Source: Engraulis encrasicolus
Taxonomy: Eukaryota > Chordata > Actinopteri > Clupeiformes > Engraulidae
Assembly: GCF_034702125.1 (NCBI RefSeq)
Contig: NC_085869.1
Coordinates: forward strand, 19,449,677 to 19,513,676
Length of the DNA stretch: 64,000 bases
Direction: 5' to 3'
In this document: positions 1 through 11,408 of the stretch, in pieces
Numbering within the stretch: position 1 is the first letter of the stretch
Layout: each line of letters starts with the position of its first letter
Notes under the pieces: generated by a model
Database searches by the model: none
Seen by the model: the letters and a program-made list of their open reading frames with translations, nothing else
Told to the model about the DNA's origin: nothing
Program-made: the position numbers and the translations under genes

Positions 1-106
1 ACATACATCAACTCAAACACAAATCCTCATGTAACGGAAGCCAATTAACAGTGTGGCGTGGAACGTTAGAAAACCTCTCTCCCGAAACCTCAATTCTTTC
101 AGACCA

Positions 107-190
107 GCCCATTAGCTCAGCGGTATCGTAATGTGCCTCCCATTGCCGAACCTCGGCATTGACAAGGTGGCAAGTTCGCGGCCGAGAGAG
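107..190 (+). mobile_element. tRNA-derived SINE head (decayed)
   Basis: It has a tRNA-like A box (TTAGCTCAGCGGTA, 112-125) and a decayed B box (CAAGTTCGCGGCC, 171-183) at roughly tRNA spacing. It does not fold as an intact tRNA and continues into ordinary sequence, so it is read as a SINE head rather than a tRNA gene. Confidence 0.5.
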
Positions 191-529
191 GGACGAACTG
201 CACCTCTGTTACACTGACAAGACTATTAGCTCGCACCAGTTTGATCCAGACTACGTAGCATATGATGATGGCCGCCTTGTGTGGTGTAGGGTGAAAGGTG
301 GGGAGGAGTAGTTGTGGTGGGATGCATTGCAAACTTCAGTGAATTTTGACCAACCAGTTCAAAGGTGTGCCATCAATCGAGTTAAACAACTGCAAGAATT
401 GCATGGTCCGTCTGCAGACGTGTAATCCTGTGAGTGTTTGAGACCATGTGACTTCACTTGGTCACACCGTCGTGACATCAGCACTATGTTTGTGGTCAAG
501 TCGAACACATTTTCTTTTTTTAAAGTACT

Positions 530-692
530 TTTTGGGGGCTTTTTGGGCTTTATTACTACATGAGCATGACAGTATGAGAGTAGACAGGAAACGATAGGGA
601 GAGAGAGACGGGGCAGGGCCGGAAAATGACCCCGGCTGGACTCGAACCGGGGTACCCATGGGCTTAGTGCACTGCGCCACAGCGCTCCCACC
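530..692 (-). mobile_element. tRNA-derived SINE, copy 1
   Basis: Read on the minus strand, it opens with GCGCTGTGGCGCAGTG (A box) and CCCCGGTTCGAGTCC (B box), then a body with GTTTCCTGTCTACTCTCA and a TTTTGGGC-type tail. The same body recurs at 50366-50547, so this is an interspersed family. Confidence 0.8.
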
Positions 693-1386
693 AACCATCA
701 TGCAACATTTTTAACCCAGACTGCATTGCTGACGGGCGAATACAGCCATCTTAAAATGTTGCAAAATGACGAGCACGCTTACTGACAAAAGTCGCATGTG
801 ACCAAAAAAATAAAATCGAAAGGATTAAAGAGAAAAGGTCTGTGCCAGCAGAATCATTTTAGGGAATGTCTTGACTTTTACCTCTAACAATTGGTAAAGT
901 GGATTCACAATCAATGTTGCTTCCTCACTCGGCAGATTTCTATCACACAAATATGATTGGCTTGGAGTTGCATTGCGTTGCTTTGGTATGCCCTTAATTT
1001 TTTAAACGGTGGTTTTAAGTAAAATGTTAAAATTACGCTGCAAATGTCTGATATTTCACAGTCATGAGATGTATGTAAAAGGGTATGTCATATGAATGTA
1101 ATAGGGCATGTCAAATGGAGTGAATCGTTGCATCATTTTACATGGCAAAATTTAAATTCAAACTTTTGTAGACCTGCTGACAGATACCTGTCCAAGTTAA
1201 CATTTTTTGAGATTTCAACATCATGTTTTTAAGAATTAAAAGAATTAACCATGTTTTTTAAGAATGAAAATTTGGTTTTATAGGAACTTTTTAACATTGT
1301 AACATTCGACATGTGACACAGAAACACTTGACCATCCTTTTGAAATGTCAACTCATCTGGATTTTGAGCACAGTTACAGTTCATTA
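693..1386. other. AT-rich noncoding DNA, no feature seen
   Basis: Unique-looking AT-rich sequence with no coding signal, clear repeat termini or regulatory cluster. Confidence 0.5.
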
Positions 1387-1560
1387 CATAACACTTAGCT
1401 GACACTTTTATCCAAAGCAACCTACAGTTATTACAGGGTATTGGTAACAGTCCCCAGAGCAGTATGATGATAGGTGTCTTGCTCAGGGACTCCTCAACCA
1501 TGGAGTGCAGTAGGGAGTCCAAGGCTGGGATTCGAACCTCCAACCCTCTGATCTATATTC
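1387..1560 (-). repeat. L2-tail-like/SINE fragment
   Basis: TTTTATCCAAAGCAACCTACA at its left end and GGGATTCGAACCTCCAACC at its right end are, on the minus strand, the tRNA-like and LINE-tail pieces common in fish repeats. It is truncated and decayed. Confidence 0.55.
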
Positions 1561-1829
1561 TGACTCTCACCAGATACATGGGATCCACCTTCACAACAAG
1601 GTCTCCGGTGGTGTGTTTCATCAAAGAAATCCTTGCACGTGATTGGGGAAACATTTCATTTCCAATGAGCTGCTATGTTAACTACTCACAGATTCGAAAA
1701 CACAGATAAAATTACAGAATCAATGTCAATGAGTAAGTCCATGCGAGCTGCCATTTTTGCTGAAACAACTGTCGCATTTCACATATTTTCCCCCTTTTCT
1801 ACTATGTTTCAATGTTGACTACGACACAT

Positions 1830-2060
1830 CTCTGAAAATCCTGACATCCTGATTGGTTCATCTGCATTTTAGTTTGGGAGCAGGGCTGAAAATCCTGCAA
1901 TCCTGATTCCTCTGCATTTTAGTTTGGAAGCAGGGCGAGTGTGGAGGTCCTCCAGACCCTCGTGTGAGCTCACAAAGCTAGGCGGAAATACACAAGAGTC
2001 TGGCGAGAGTCAGGCTTCTGATCTCTTAACCATTAGGCAGGCCACGGCTGCCCAGTTACT
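1830..2060 (-). repeat. short tandem duplication and decayed SINE head
   Basis: A unit of about 50 bp containing TCTGCATTTTAGTTTGG is present twice (about 1836-1882 and 1888-1937). It is followed by GTCTGGCGAGAGTCAGGCTT and, on the minus strand, by GGGCAGCCGTGGCCTG, a typical fish tRNA-SINE head. The GGCGAGAG motif recurs near 8488. Confidence 0.45.
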
Positions 2061-2560
2061 TATCTTGTCATGCTGCAGCATGTATGTTAATCAGGGCTCC
2101 TCCGGTGTAACTTATTTTTCTGTCACATAGTCTTATTACACAAATGACCAAAATATCTCCTCAAAAGGTACATTGTACAATGTCGACAATAGAAGCCGAC
2201 TTGGCAGACAAAATTCCTGAATTACAAATAATATTTCTAGTTCATCATATCGATTTTTTTGAGAATATCACCTTTATGACATCTTGAAATATTTGGGTCA
2301 AAGTTATTATTGTAATTCCTAATTGATATTTTAACCATAATGCACTCAGTATTTTATCAAAATGTACTGTATAAAATCACAATACATTAGACCTGGTCTT
2401 CAAAATCTTACTAATCCAAGCAAGTTATGAGAGTTTTGTCCAATTGGACCCCTTTTCTACTATAGAAAAACATAGGAACACAAAAATTGGCATCACATCA
2501 TTGACCCTTAGTCGAAAGCCCATTGGGAAACTCCAACTCCCATTGTCACAGCACTCCACA
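2061..2560. other. AT-rich noncoding DNA, no feature seen
   Basis: No coding signal, repeat terminus or motif cluster was recognised before the LINE begins. Confidence 0.45.
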
Positions 2561-4457
2561 GCACACAAGTGAACATTGCACACTGCACACAACTAAATTG
2601 CATTTATGTGATCTGTGTGCCACCCTCCACCCCAGAAGATACCCCCCTTGCAAACATGCTGACTCCTGCAACACTCCATGAATTCACTCTACTCTCTGAA
2701 GAAGACGTTTCCAAACACATCACAAGGAGCCGTCCCACTATCTGCCTACTGGACCCAGTGCCCACAAACCCTCTTCAAGACATTGCCCAAACAGTGGTCC
2801 CAGTGATCACATTCATCATGAACTCCTCACTCTCCACTAGAACTGTCCCCTCCGCCTTCAAACAAGCAAGGGTGACACCACTACTGAAGAAGCCTACACT
2901 AAACCCTGCTAATGTTGAAATCTACAGACCGGTCTCACTGCTTCCCTTCCAATCCAAGACACTAGAAAGGGCAGTTGCAAAGCAGGTCTGAAACTGCGCT
3001 ACTCTCAGTGACTGAAGCTCTAAGGACTGCAAGAACGGAAGGACTATCCTCGGTCCTCATCCTACTAGACCTGTCTGCAGCCTTTGACACAGTCAACCAC
3101 AAGATCCTCCTGAGGATACTCATGGCCATGGGAATCACTGGCGTTGTCCACTCATGGTTCAACTCCTACCTATCTGGACACACCTTCAGTGTATCATGGC
3201 AAGGGAAACTGTCTTCTACTCGCACCCTCTCCACAGGGGTACCCCACGGATCAGTGCTGGGACCCCTTCTGTTTGCAATATACACCTCCTCCCTGGGGCG
3301 TGTCATTCAAACACATGGGTTCTCCTACCACTGCTATGCTGATGACACCCAGATGTACCTGTCTATCCGTCCAGAAGACACCACGGTATCGGCACGCATC
3401 TCTGCCTGCCACACCGACTTGTCAACATGGATGAAGGACCACCACCTACAGCTGAACCTGGCCAAGACAGAGTTCCTGGTGATCCCAGCTAAAGAGTCAC
3501 TCAGTCACAACATCAACCTCAATATTGGCTCCACCATTGTGAGCCCAAACAAAGTAGCCAAAAACCTTGGCGTCATGATTGACGACGAGCTGTCATGCTC
3601 CAACTACTTCAACTCAGTCACCCAGACCTGTCGATTCCAGATGTCCAACGTACGGAATATCAGACCTGTGCTGACACAATATTCTACACAACGACTGGTC
3701 CAGGCCACGGTCCTGTCCTGCGTTGACTACTGCAACTCACTCAGTCATGACAGGTCTACCTGCTTGTGTGCTAAAACATCTGCAGATGATCCAGAATCAG
3801 CGGCACACTTGATATTCAATCAACCCAATAGGACCCATGTTACTCCTCTGTTTATTGAGTTGCACTGGCTACCGATTGCCGCCCGGATCAAGTACAAGGC
3901 ATTGACCCTTGCCTACAAAACCATCGCAGGAACGGCCTCAGCTTGTCTGAAGGACCTACTAACGCCTTGTGTTACTGGAAGAGAACTGCGCTCATCCAGC
4001 ACAAGCCGTCTGGCTCTGCCATCCAGTCACTCTAGGTAATCCCAGTCAAGACTGTTGTCCGTTGGTCTCCCAGAAGCAGCAAGACTAATAAGCACATCTC
4101 TTGCAGCCTTCAAGAAACAAGTAAAGACCTTCCTCTTTCGAGAGGAGCTACTAAACTAATGCCTGAGCTGACCTAGCCCCAGGGCAGACTCTTGACATGA
4201 TGTTTAGTTTAGTCTAGTTTAGTTTAGTTTGAGTGTGTGTGTGTGTGTGCGTGTGTATGTGTTTGTGTGTGTGCTGTGTGTGTACTCTTTATTAATAATA
4301 ATAAAAAAAAACTAACCCCTCTTTGCAACTGCACTTGTTGTTCTGTATATTTCCTGTGCACTTTGTATTTGCTTGTGATGTTGGCTTGATTATGTCCTCT
4401 TCTGAAAGTCGCTTTGGTTATAAAGCGTCTGCCAAATGCAATGTAATGTAATGTAAT
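2561..4457 (+). mobile_element. L2-like non-LTR retrotransposon, 5'-truncated and broken
   Basis: The reverse-transcriptase reading frame is in pieces. The first part (2569-2991) carries the block around YRPVSLLPFQSKTLERAV; the second (2975-4039) carries SVLILLDLSAAFDTVNHKIL and the catalytic CYADDTQMYLS box. About 30 residues expected between them are missing and the frame shifts at the joint. A further frameshift near 4030 separates the final block (AAFKKQVKTFLFREELLN). The endonuclease region is absent. The 3' UTR contains a GT repeat (4231-4284) and the tail ends AAAGCGTCTGCCAAATG plus ATGTA units. It is a dead copy that cannot move itself. Confidence 0.92.
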
Positions 4458-4462
4458 GCCTC

Positions 4463-4733
4463 GCTACACAGTCTCACCCCAAGTAGTCAATTTTTGACTA
4501 CTCAATTTTTGACACCCCAAGACTGCAATTTTTGACGTCTTGGGTATTCCTTCCACGTCACATTTTGACTATGTCCTCAAAGGCGCCCCCTTGTGGCAGC
4601 ATAACGTCTAGGAATAGGTTCAGGGTTAGGCCACATAGTCAAAATGTGACGTGGAAGGAATACCCAAGACGTCAAAAATTGCCGTCTGGTCCAAGGTAGT
4701 CAGAAATTGACTACTTGGGGTGAGACTGCGTTG
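4463..4733. mobile_element. foldback MITE with 6-bp target duplication
   Basis: The two ends are inverted copies: CAGTCTCACCCCAAGTAGTC near 4469 and its complement ending near 4727. Inner arms (CTTGGGTATTCCTTCCACGT and its complement) also pair, leaving a central loop with GGCGCCCCCTTGTGGC. TGCCTC occurs on both sides (4457-4462 and 4734-4739) and may be the target duplication. It sits directly against the LINE tail. Confidence 0.75.
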
Positions 4734-4740
4734 TGCCTCA

Positions 4741-4925
4741 CCGGTGCCAGGGGGCAGACCCCAATGGCGCCCCAAGGGAGCAGTGCGGCGGGGCGGTAGC
4801 CTACCATGCTCAGGGTACCTCAGACATGGAGTAGGATGGGAGAGAGCGCTGGTTAATTACTCCCCCCCACCAACTTGGCGGGTCGGGAGTTGAACCGGAA
4901 ACCTTTGGTCTACTTAAGTGGAATC
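4741..4925 (+). repeat. decayed SINE/LINE-related fragment
   Basis: It contains GGGTACCTCAGACATGGAG, GGTTAATTACTCCCCCCCAC and GGTCGGGAGTTGAACCGG, phrases typical of dispersed fish repeats with a tRNA-like B box. The ends are unclear. Confidence 0.5.
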
Positions 4926-6137
4926 TCTGGATGAAATACAACTAATTTGGGAGTTGGTCAGTTGGTGAGGGGTCATTGTGCTGGACTGTGTCTGCAATGG
5001 TGTTTCACGTCGGTGGCTCATGAGTTTGAATCCAGCTGAATATTAATGAAGCAGGTGATATTTTTGAGATTATAGGCCCGTTTGCAACCACGCAGATATT
5101 TCACAGACTACGATGAGGTCTGCTTTGTCGTGGAAAGGTGGGGATAAATGCTCTGCAACCAACTTGAGCTGAATGAATACCATCGTGATTTCCAAAGAGA
5201 TTACATTGCACATGCATGCTGGCCAGACTGCATCCTCCAATGCAGCTAATTTCAAACCAGAATGCTACAAGACATGCACATCATGTGCCATCAAGAACAA
5301 GCCCAATGGTGCGACTGTTGAACAACACGTTTCTGTGTTTTCTTCCCCGTTTTTTTTTTTTACACAATTTGACATCGCCAAGATGGAAATTTTATGGGAC
5401 ATATGCACTTGTTGGCAGTAAATGTTTGACGGATTTTGCAAAATGGCTTAAAAATCATTGTTTGACTTTTGCATTTTATTTATTGGAAATGACTGTTCAG
5501 AAGTCCTTTCATCTATGCGTGAATTCTTTCCATTCAAATATATATTAAAATGCAATACCCTAGTACAAAAAATGCCAATTTCCCAAAATGTTTTAAAATG
5601 GATATGTGATTTTGCAATGAAGCTCTTCATTTAGTGATTCTTGAACGCTGCCTGACTTACTTCACATAAGTCCTTTGCTCCTCTTGGGTAGAGGTGTCAA
5701 AGGTAAAAGTAGAAGTAAAAAATGGGCGAATTATCTGTGTGACCAATAGACCTGTGCATTTGTCTTACAATCAGTTTTGTCCGCACTGGTTGGCTGAAGT
5801 TTGCGGTGGGTCCTTGTTAGGTTTTTAGTGTTTTTCAGTAAAAACAGTCTATTCAGTGGAGTAGAGTAAATTGAGGTGCAGTGGAATAAATTGTGTAACA
5901 GCTGTGTAATATCACGTGCTAGTGATGTACTTACATCATGAATTTATACTTTTACTTTTGACACCACTGCTCTTGGCAATTTGCAATTGAGAAATGGGCC
6001 AGGAGGACATGTCCCAACCTACAGTATTTAATTATCAAAGAGCCTGTTGTCACTTTTTATTTAAAAACAGTACCATATTGACTATTCATAATCAGGGGGC
6101 TAATCCTTCTGTCCTTGTCATTTTTACCCTTTTTTTG
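4926..6137. other. AT-rich noncoding DNA, no gene seen
   Basis: Open frames here are short and carry no recognisable domain. A related fragment (GTGACCAATAGACC, TTTTGACACCACTG) may be old repeat debris, but no termini were found. Confidence 0.45.
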
Positions 6138-6142
6138 TTTAA

Positions 6143-6499
6143 ACTCATACTGTGTGAGATTTTTAGTTGTTTATTTCCAGAATGCATGCTGCCCATTCAC
6201 TAATGTGACCTTTTTCATGAATACTTCCCACGAGCACCAAATTCTAAGTATTCATTATGACTGGAAAAATTGCACTTTTCATACATGAAAAGGGGGATCT
6301 TCTCCATGGTCCGCCATTTTGAATGTCCAAAAATAGCCATTTGTAGCTGCAAAAATGAAGTACTTCGACCATACTAGAAAATATTTGTTTATTAGTTAGT
6401 AAACTTTAATGCAAAGATCAAATTTGGCAATAAGCAGCCCAGTTTCAATGAGCAGCATATTTGCAGTACCTTTTTGACCATTTCCTGCACAGTGTCCCT
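6143..6499 (-). mobile_element. piggyBac-like MITE family A, copy 1
   Basis: Homologous in opposite orientation to 9467-9788 (shared TCAAAATGGCGGACCATGG complement and CATGAATACTT). The right end is intact (CAGTGTCCCT then TTAA); at the left end ACTCATACTGTG replaces the expected AGGGACACTGTG. TTTAAACTCATACT is repeated exactly at both boundaries (6138-6151, 6499-6512). Confidence 0.75.
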
Positions 6500-6503
6500 T
6501 TAA

Positions 6504-7824
6504 ACTCATACTTTTGTCAGGACGGCCAGAATGGTGCCAGTGTCCGTTCCCACTAATAACATTCAGAACTAAAGTGCTCACCTGTGAACCACTCGCGTTC
6601 ATACTGTGCTCTGAACTTTTTCACGCGTGACTGTGTGTTACCCGGATGAACCTGCTGACGTCCACATTGTCATCACGGTTCACAGAAAAAAAACAAGTGC
6701 ATTACAGCGTGCATCTCGAACCACTTTCTGTTTTTTGAACGCTCAGACTTGCGGTGTAAATACGCCGTCCAGTTCAAGATCGGATGCGGAAACAGGCACT
6801 GGCATGGTTCTCGGTCGACCTGAACACCCTTCAGTGTAACAATAAAAAAAAAAATCAAATTCAACTTTACATTATCTCCATAGTGAATTTGTTTCCAGAA
6901 TAACAGAAACTTGTTAATTATGGCAATTCTCTCTGAGAAATCAAAAGCGCTGTCTAATTTCAGGAGGGGGGTAATAATATTGTCCTCAACTGTATCTTGT
7001 TCTCTGTTGAATGTTTGGGACCGTGTTACATTACAAGTCAGTGTGGAGGAAATTTGATCTCCTTGCATTGCTTTTTTTGTTATAACAATGCATTGATATA
7101 TTCACTCCTAAAAACATGTCTCTCCCTCCCCCTCTTTAGGAGTGAAAATATCACTCTGTTGATGAAGTGCTCAGAAAAGAACAGTAAAGTATGACAACGT
7201 GGTGGGTTGTTCCTTTAACCCATTGATGCCTAAAGCACCTGCAAAAAAAATCTGCTGAATGCCCAAGCCCTTGTCGGGAGAGTTACACCCTAAGACCCTC
7301 ATCTAGCATTAGAATGTGTTCAGCTGTAACATACCCACATTTTTATTTTAAAAAAACCTAAAATCTCAAGAGCCTGAATGCAGCGTATGTCGCTCAAAGG
7401 CACCAAAGGTCAAACAACATATACAAGTCATCAGGCTAAAATGTGTTAAAGATGAGAGCAGGTTTAAACTGAGCACATTTGACTGAGGTGACATATTGTA
7501 CTTTGGATATGCAATGGAGAATGTTAAGTGCATCATTTGTGAAGAGCACAGGGTTTCAATTCCGAATATGCCAATATCGATTCTGTCTTTGGACCACATG
7601 GTAATATGATTTTAAAATGTAATATGTTCATGGATAACTGTCATTTAATGTGAATTCAGACACTTCGGGGCCTTAGATGTATTAACATTAGAATTATTAG
7701 CATAGCTAAGTATAATAAAAATGGTACCATTAGCATCAAGTCACAAGTGACTTTAATAGCCGTTTTGCTGTCTGGTCATTTGGTACCATAGACTTCCATT
7801 GCTACGCTTAATATCGCTATACTG
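6504..7824. other. AT-rich noncoding DNA, no gene seen
   Basis: No domain-bearing frame, RNA gene or complete repeat was recognised. Confidence 0.45.
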
Positions 7825-7828
7825 TTAA

Positions 7829-8132
7829 AGGGGTATCCCACTATTTTGGGGCTTAATACAGTTAAAATCGTTGGCTGGGGTTTATAAAGGTGGTAAAGTG
7901 TCTTATTTTTCATGCTAAGCGTTGTCTTGCTTTGAGACAAGTTAAAAGACGGAATATGTCGCTAAGCTAGTGAAAGTCAATGGATACGTGTACGGATCCA
8001 TTGACTTTCTCTAGCTTAGCGACATATTCCCTTGTCTCAAAGCAAGACAACGCTTAACATGAAAAATAAGACACTTTACCACCTGGCCAACAATTTTAAC
8101 TGTATTAAGCCCCAAAATAGTGGCATACCCCT
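7829..8132. mobile_element. long palindromic TTAA-flanked MITE
   Basis: Almost the whole 304 bp is one inverted repeat: AGGGGTATCCCACTATTTTG at the left and its complement at the right, pairing inward to a centre near 7990 (GGATACGTGTACGGATCC) with only small gaps and a few mismatches. TTAA flanks it exactly (7825-7828 and 8133-8136), the target duplication of piggyBac-type elements. Confidence 0.85.
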
Positions 8133-8409
8133 TTAAACTAGGCAATGCAAACACTTGGAGAAAAAAATCCTATGTACTCATATTTTACCACTTCCTGAAA
8201 GTATGTGGACTGTTCCTTTAGTAAGTGACTGGCATCAGAAGAAGAGTGTGCTCTCCTTCAATTATTACATCATGAAACCTGGTGCACCTGAGATATGGAT
8301 TTATATCCTCTTATTTGCCAACACACTAGGTACATGAACTAGTTGGGTTTTGGAGGCTAACACTTTTAATAGGGCTGACTTTTTGTGTCATAACTTTTGA
8401 ACAGCTGCC

Positions 8410-8510
8410 CAAATTTGCTAACCTGGCTCTCACGCAGATGGATTGTCATCCACGAAGTGTAACGAAGATGCACGAAGCACTAGGGGTCTGGCGAGAGCCA
8501 GGCTACAAAT
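8410..8510. mobile_element. short MITE with CCTGGCTCTC inverted ends
   Basis: ACCTGGCTCTCACGC at the left and GCGAGAGCCAGGCT at the right are inverted copies about 95 bp apart. A similar right end is found at about 2003-2020. Confidence 0.5.
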
Positions 8511-8514
8511 TTGC

Positions 8515-8597
8515 AGGGCCGCTGACAGCTTTTATCGGGCCTAGGACAAAGTAATCTGGGCACCCTCTCTCCCTGGGCCCGGGGCAACCGACCCCCC
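8515..8597 (-). mobile_element. fragment of CAGGGCCGC-family element
   Basis: It begins CAGGGCCGCTGACAGCTTTT, the terminus seen in the full copy at 49028-49620 (opposite orientation). It breaks off where the next inverted-repeat element starts. Confidence 0.65.
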
Positions 8598-9203
8598 AGT
8601 CTATTTTTAACATCCTCCATAGAATGTGGGGATTCACTAATTGCGTGTTTTCACTCACACCTTATTTGACACTGGACACATTATGTCCTATTCTTGGGAA
8701 CCATCATGGCGTTAAATGCTAACAAGAAGACTACATGCTTCCGGGTGACTTGCGAATTGCGAATTAAATTTTGTGCGTCACAGGAATATGAGTAAGCCCA
8801 GGCCAATGAAACAGCTCACACTCATATGCAACAGAATACTATGTGAAGGAATATTGAACTATGATGGGAATCTGTTTGTGAAATGAAAATACGAGCATTA
8901 AGTGAGTATATGAACAATTTTAGTCCCTTTTTAAAATAAATATTGAGTTTGGCCGTCAACTTCGTTGTAGATTTTGATTTTGGCCCTCGGTCAATTTCAA
9001 TTTCAATTCACCCATTGAAATTCTAGAATGCAACAGAGTTCGCAAATCACCCAGAAACATGGGTTTTCTCCATGATGGTTCCCAAGGTCCAAACCTCTAT
9101 GGAAAAATGAATGTGGTTTCGCTGACCTGTCTCAAATAAGGCGTGAATGAAAACACACAAGTAGCAAACCCCCGCATTCTATGGGGGATGTTAAAAATAG
9201 ACT
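8598..9203. mobile_element. inverted-repeat DNA element, about 606 bp
   Basis: AGTCTATTTTTAACATCC at the left end matches the complement of the right end, and similarity continues inward for roughly 90-100 bp (CATAGAATG, GTGTTTTCA, CTTATTTGA). No coding remnant or convincing target duplication was found, so the superfamily is unassigned. Confidence 0.75.
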
Positions 9204-9466
9204 TAACTAGGGATGACGGATTTGATCGTTTGGTGTCAACCACCAAAATAAATACGATGTTGCTATCAACATGCTAAAGCGGGAAAACTGGTGAACTCCA
9301 CAAGCTAGATTTGTAGTGAATGTCACTGATCGTATCCATGGTAATCACAAAGTATACTCGTACGAGACGTTGGAAATATTTCTCTACAAGCCCTGATACA
9401 TGTTTTTCACTCCTGACAACACTCTTTCGATCAAAATAATTGCTATAATTGCTATAATTGCATTAA

Positions 9467-9788
9467 AGGGACACTGTGCAGGAAATGGTTAAAAAGGGTA
9501 CTGCAACTATGCTGCTCATTGAAACTGGGCTGCCTATTGTAATAAACATACATTTTCTAGTATGGTCCAAGTACAGTCATTTTTGCAGCTAAAAATGGCT
9601 ATTTTTGGAAATTCAAAATGGCGGACCATGGAGAAGATCCCCCTTTTCATGTATGAAAAGTGCAATTTTCTCAGTCATAATGAATACTTAGAATTTGATG
9701 GTGGTGGTAAGTATTCATGAAAAGGGTAACATTAGTGAATGGGCAGCATTGTGAAAATAAACAACTAAAAATCTCACACAGTGTCCCT
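9467..9788 (+). mobile_element. piggyBac-like MITE family A, copy 2 (intact ends)
   Basis: The ends AGGGACACTGTG and CACAGTGTCCCT are inverted, and TTAA lies exactly outside both (9463-9466, 9789-9792). The 322-bp body is shared with 6143-6499 and, more diverged, with 26030-26320. Confidence 0.85.
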
Positions 9789-9984
9789 TTAAGTCCAATT
9801 GCCACTGTTTAACATAATTTCAAAACTTACTCTCGAACTGAAGTTTGCTAGATGGCTAATTCTTGCGGCAGGAACTCATTTAGCTCACGCAAGATGACCA
9901 ATGTAGTCCTTAAATTTCCCTGGTTAGCCGAGGGATAGCAACATTTGTTTCTTATTGTCATGTGTTGTCTAATAAGCACATTAA

Positions 9985-11165
9985 CCTCCTGACTACCAGC
10001 AGTTCATTTTTATTCTCTCTAGAGGACCTTTGTAAACGGCAACATCTCCCACCCCATACACACTACTGAGCTAACTCAAAATGGTCTTTATATTAAAGAG
10101 GACATTCAGGACTTTCAAATGATACCACGTTTGTAGGGGTGGGGCTTCGGGTACTTTCTGTTTCTTTGCAAGGAAAATGGTGTCCATTAAAAATAGTCCG
10201 CTTTTGGTTAAAGGAAAAGTAAATGCTTAATACTTTCAAGTGGGCAATTATTGTCTTAAAATATCATCTTTATATGTTAGTTAAATCTCTTAAGAGCACG
10301 ATAAAACAATTTTTAGATAAATGTAACATTATTTAATTCCCATATTTAGGTGTTAAAGAAATGTCCTCCAAAATGGACATTGGTAGTGAAATCTTCAATT
10401 TTGTTAGTATTTTTCAAATCAGTAAGTCAGTATCAGTATCAGAAGGAGAGAGACTATTAGAGCAAATTATTGATAAATAATCCCAGATGTGATGTTTGAG
10501 GAAGATGCTGAAGATTCAGAGACCTCTTAGGATTCATTTCAAGCAGGAAAAGTAGAATCAGAACAAGCAGAACGTTCCCTATTGATGCATTTGTCACCCC
10601 ATGTGGAGCATGACTCTGATGTGTGTCTGAACTTTGCAGGACAATATTTCAACCAAAAATGAAAGGAAGACTAAATTAATCCTATAGACATGAACACATG
10701 TTGGTTCCAGAGATAATAACCCATATTTCACACATCAGAACTATAAAATTAGTCAGCTCTGGTGAAAGTTCTCAGTTGAGGGACGACATGTCATTCAAGC
10801 GTCAACAGAAGGTCCTGCTTAAAACAAAATTGCTTTGACTTGAGATGACCTGCGTGAATGATAATGGTCACAGACACATCCAGTTTCCACCTCAAACCAA
10901 TAAAACACTCATTGTAAATTCATGAATGCTCAAATTTACTAATTATTAAACTGATTGTTATGATTTTTCATCCAGATTGATTGATAGCAATTAAGGTACA
11001 TACACGGCCTTCCAATGTCCACTGTAATGGACACATTAAATCTTTAAAATAAAAAATAAAAACTCCATCATTCTTTATCAATCTCATTTTTTGCCTTCAA
11101 ACAATTGGGGGAGTAAAAAAACCCAAAGATTTTTAAACTTTTTTTCCCCTGGTAGTCAGGAGGTT
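9985..11165. mobile_element. 1.18-kb piggyBac-like nonautonomous element
   Basis: CCTCCTGACTACCAG directly follows TTAA (9981-9984). Its exact complement ends at 11163, two Ts before TTAA (11166-11169). The interior is AT-rich with no long frame; GAGGAAGATGCTGAAGATTC (10499-10518) could be a trace of an acidic transposase N-terminus, but this is weak. Confidence 0.75.
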
Positions 11166-11189
11166 TTAATGCAGAAGAAATGCGGGGAC

Positions 11190-11372
11190 ATGTAAATGTT
11201 GGTGGGTAACGTTCCCCTGAGCGTGAACAACGTTAGTCTACAGGTCCTTGTCTTTCGTTTATTCTTTCCCAACACCACCAATTGACTTGCACTGGCTTTC
11301 CCCCCAATGTTTTCCCCTAAAAAGGGGAGTAACGCACATGTTACACGTCACAGCGTTTATGTATGCTAATTG
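11190..11372 (-). mobile_element. partial copy of THAP-type transposon 5' region
   Basis: Read on the minus strand (TGACGTGTAACATGTGCGTT, GGGGAAAACATT, AAGTCAATTGG) it parallels 18950-19045 in lnpk intron 7, but lacks the THAP start codons seen there. Confidence 0.6.
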
Positions 11373-11408
11373 GAGCTGTCCCTGGTGCTGAACAGGTGCA
11401 TCGAGCTA

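Noticed and set aside
112..183. Possible tRNA gene
   Set aside because: The A box is good but the B box is decayed and no cloverleaf forms.
9985..11165. Intact piggyBac transposase
   Set aside because: No frame longer than about 60 codons and no DDE-type motifs in the interior.
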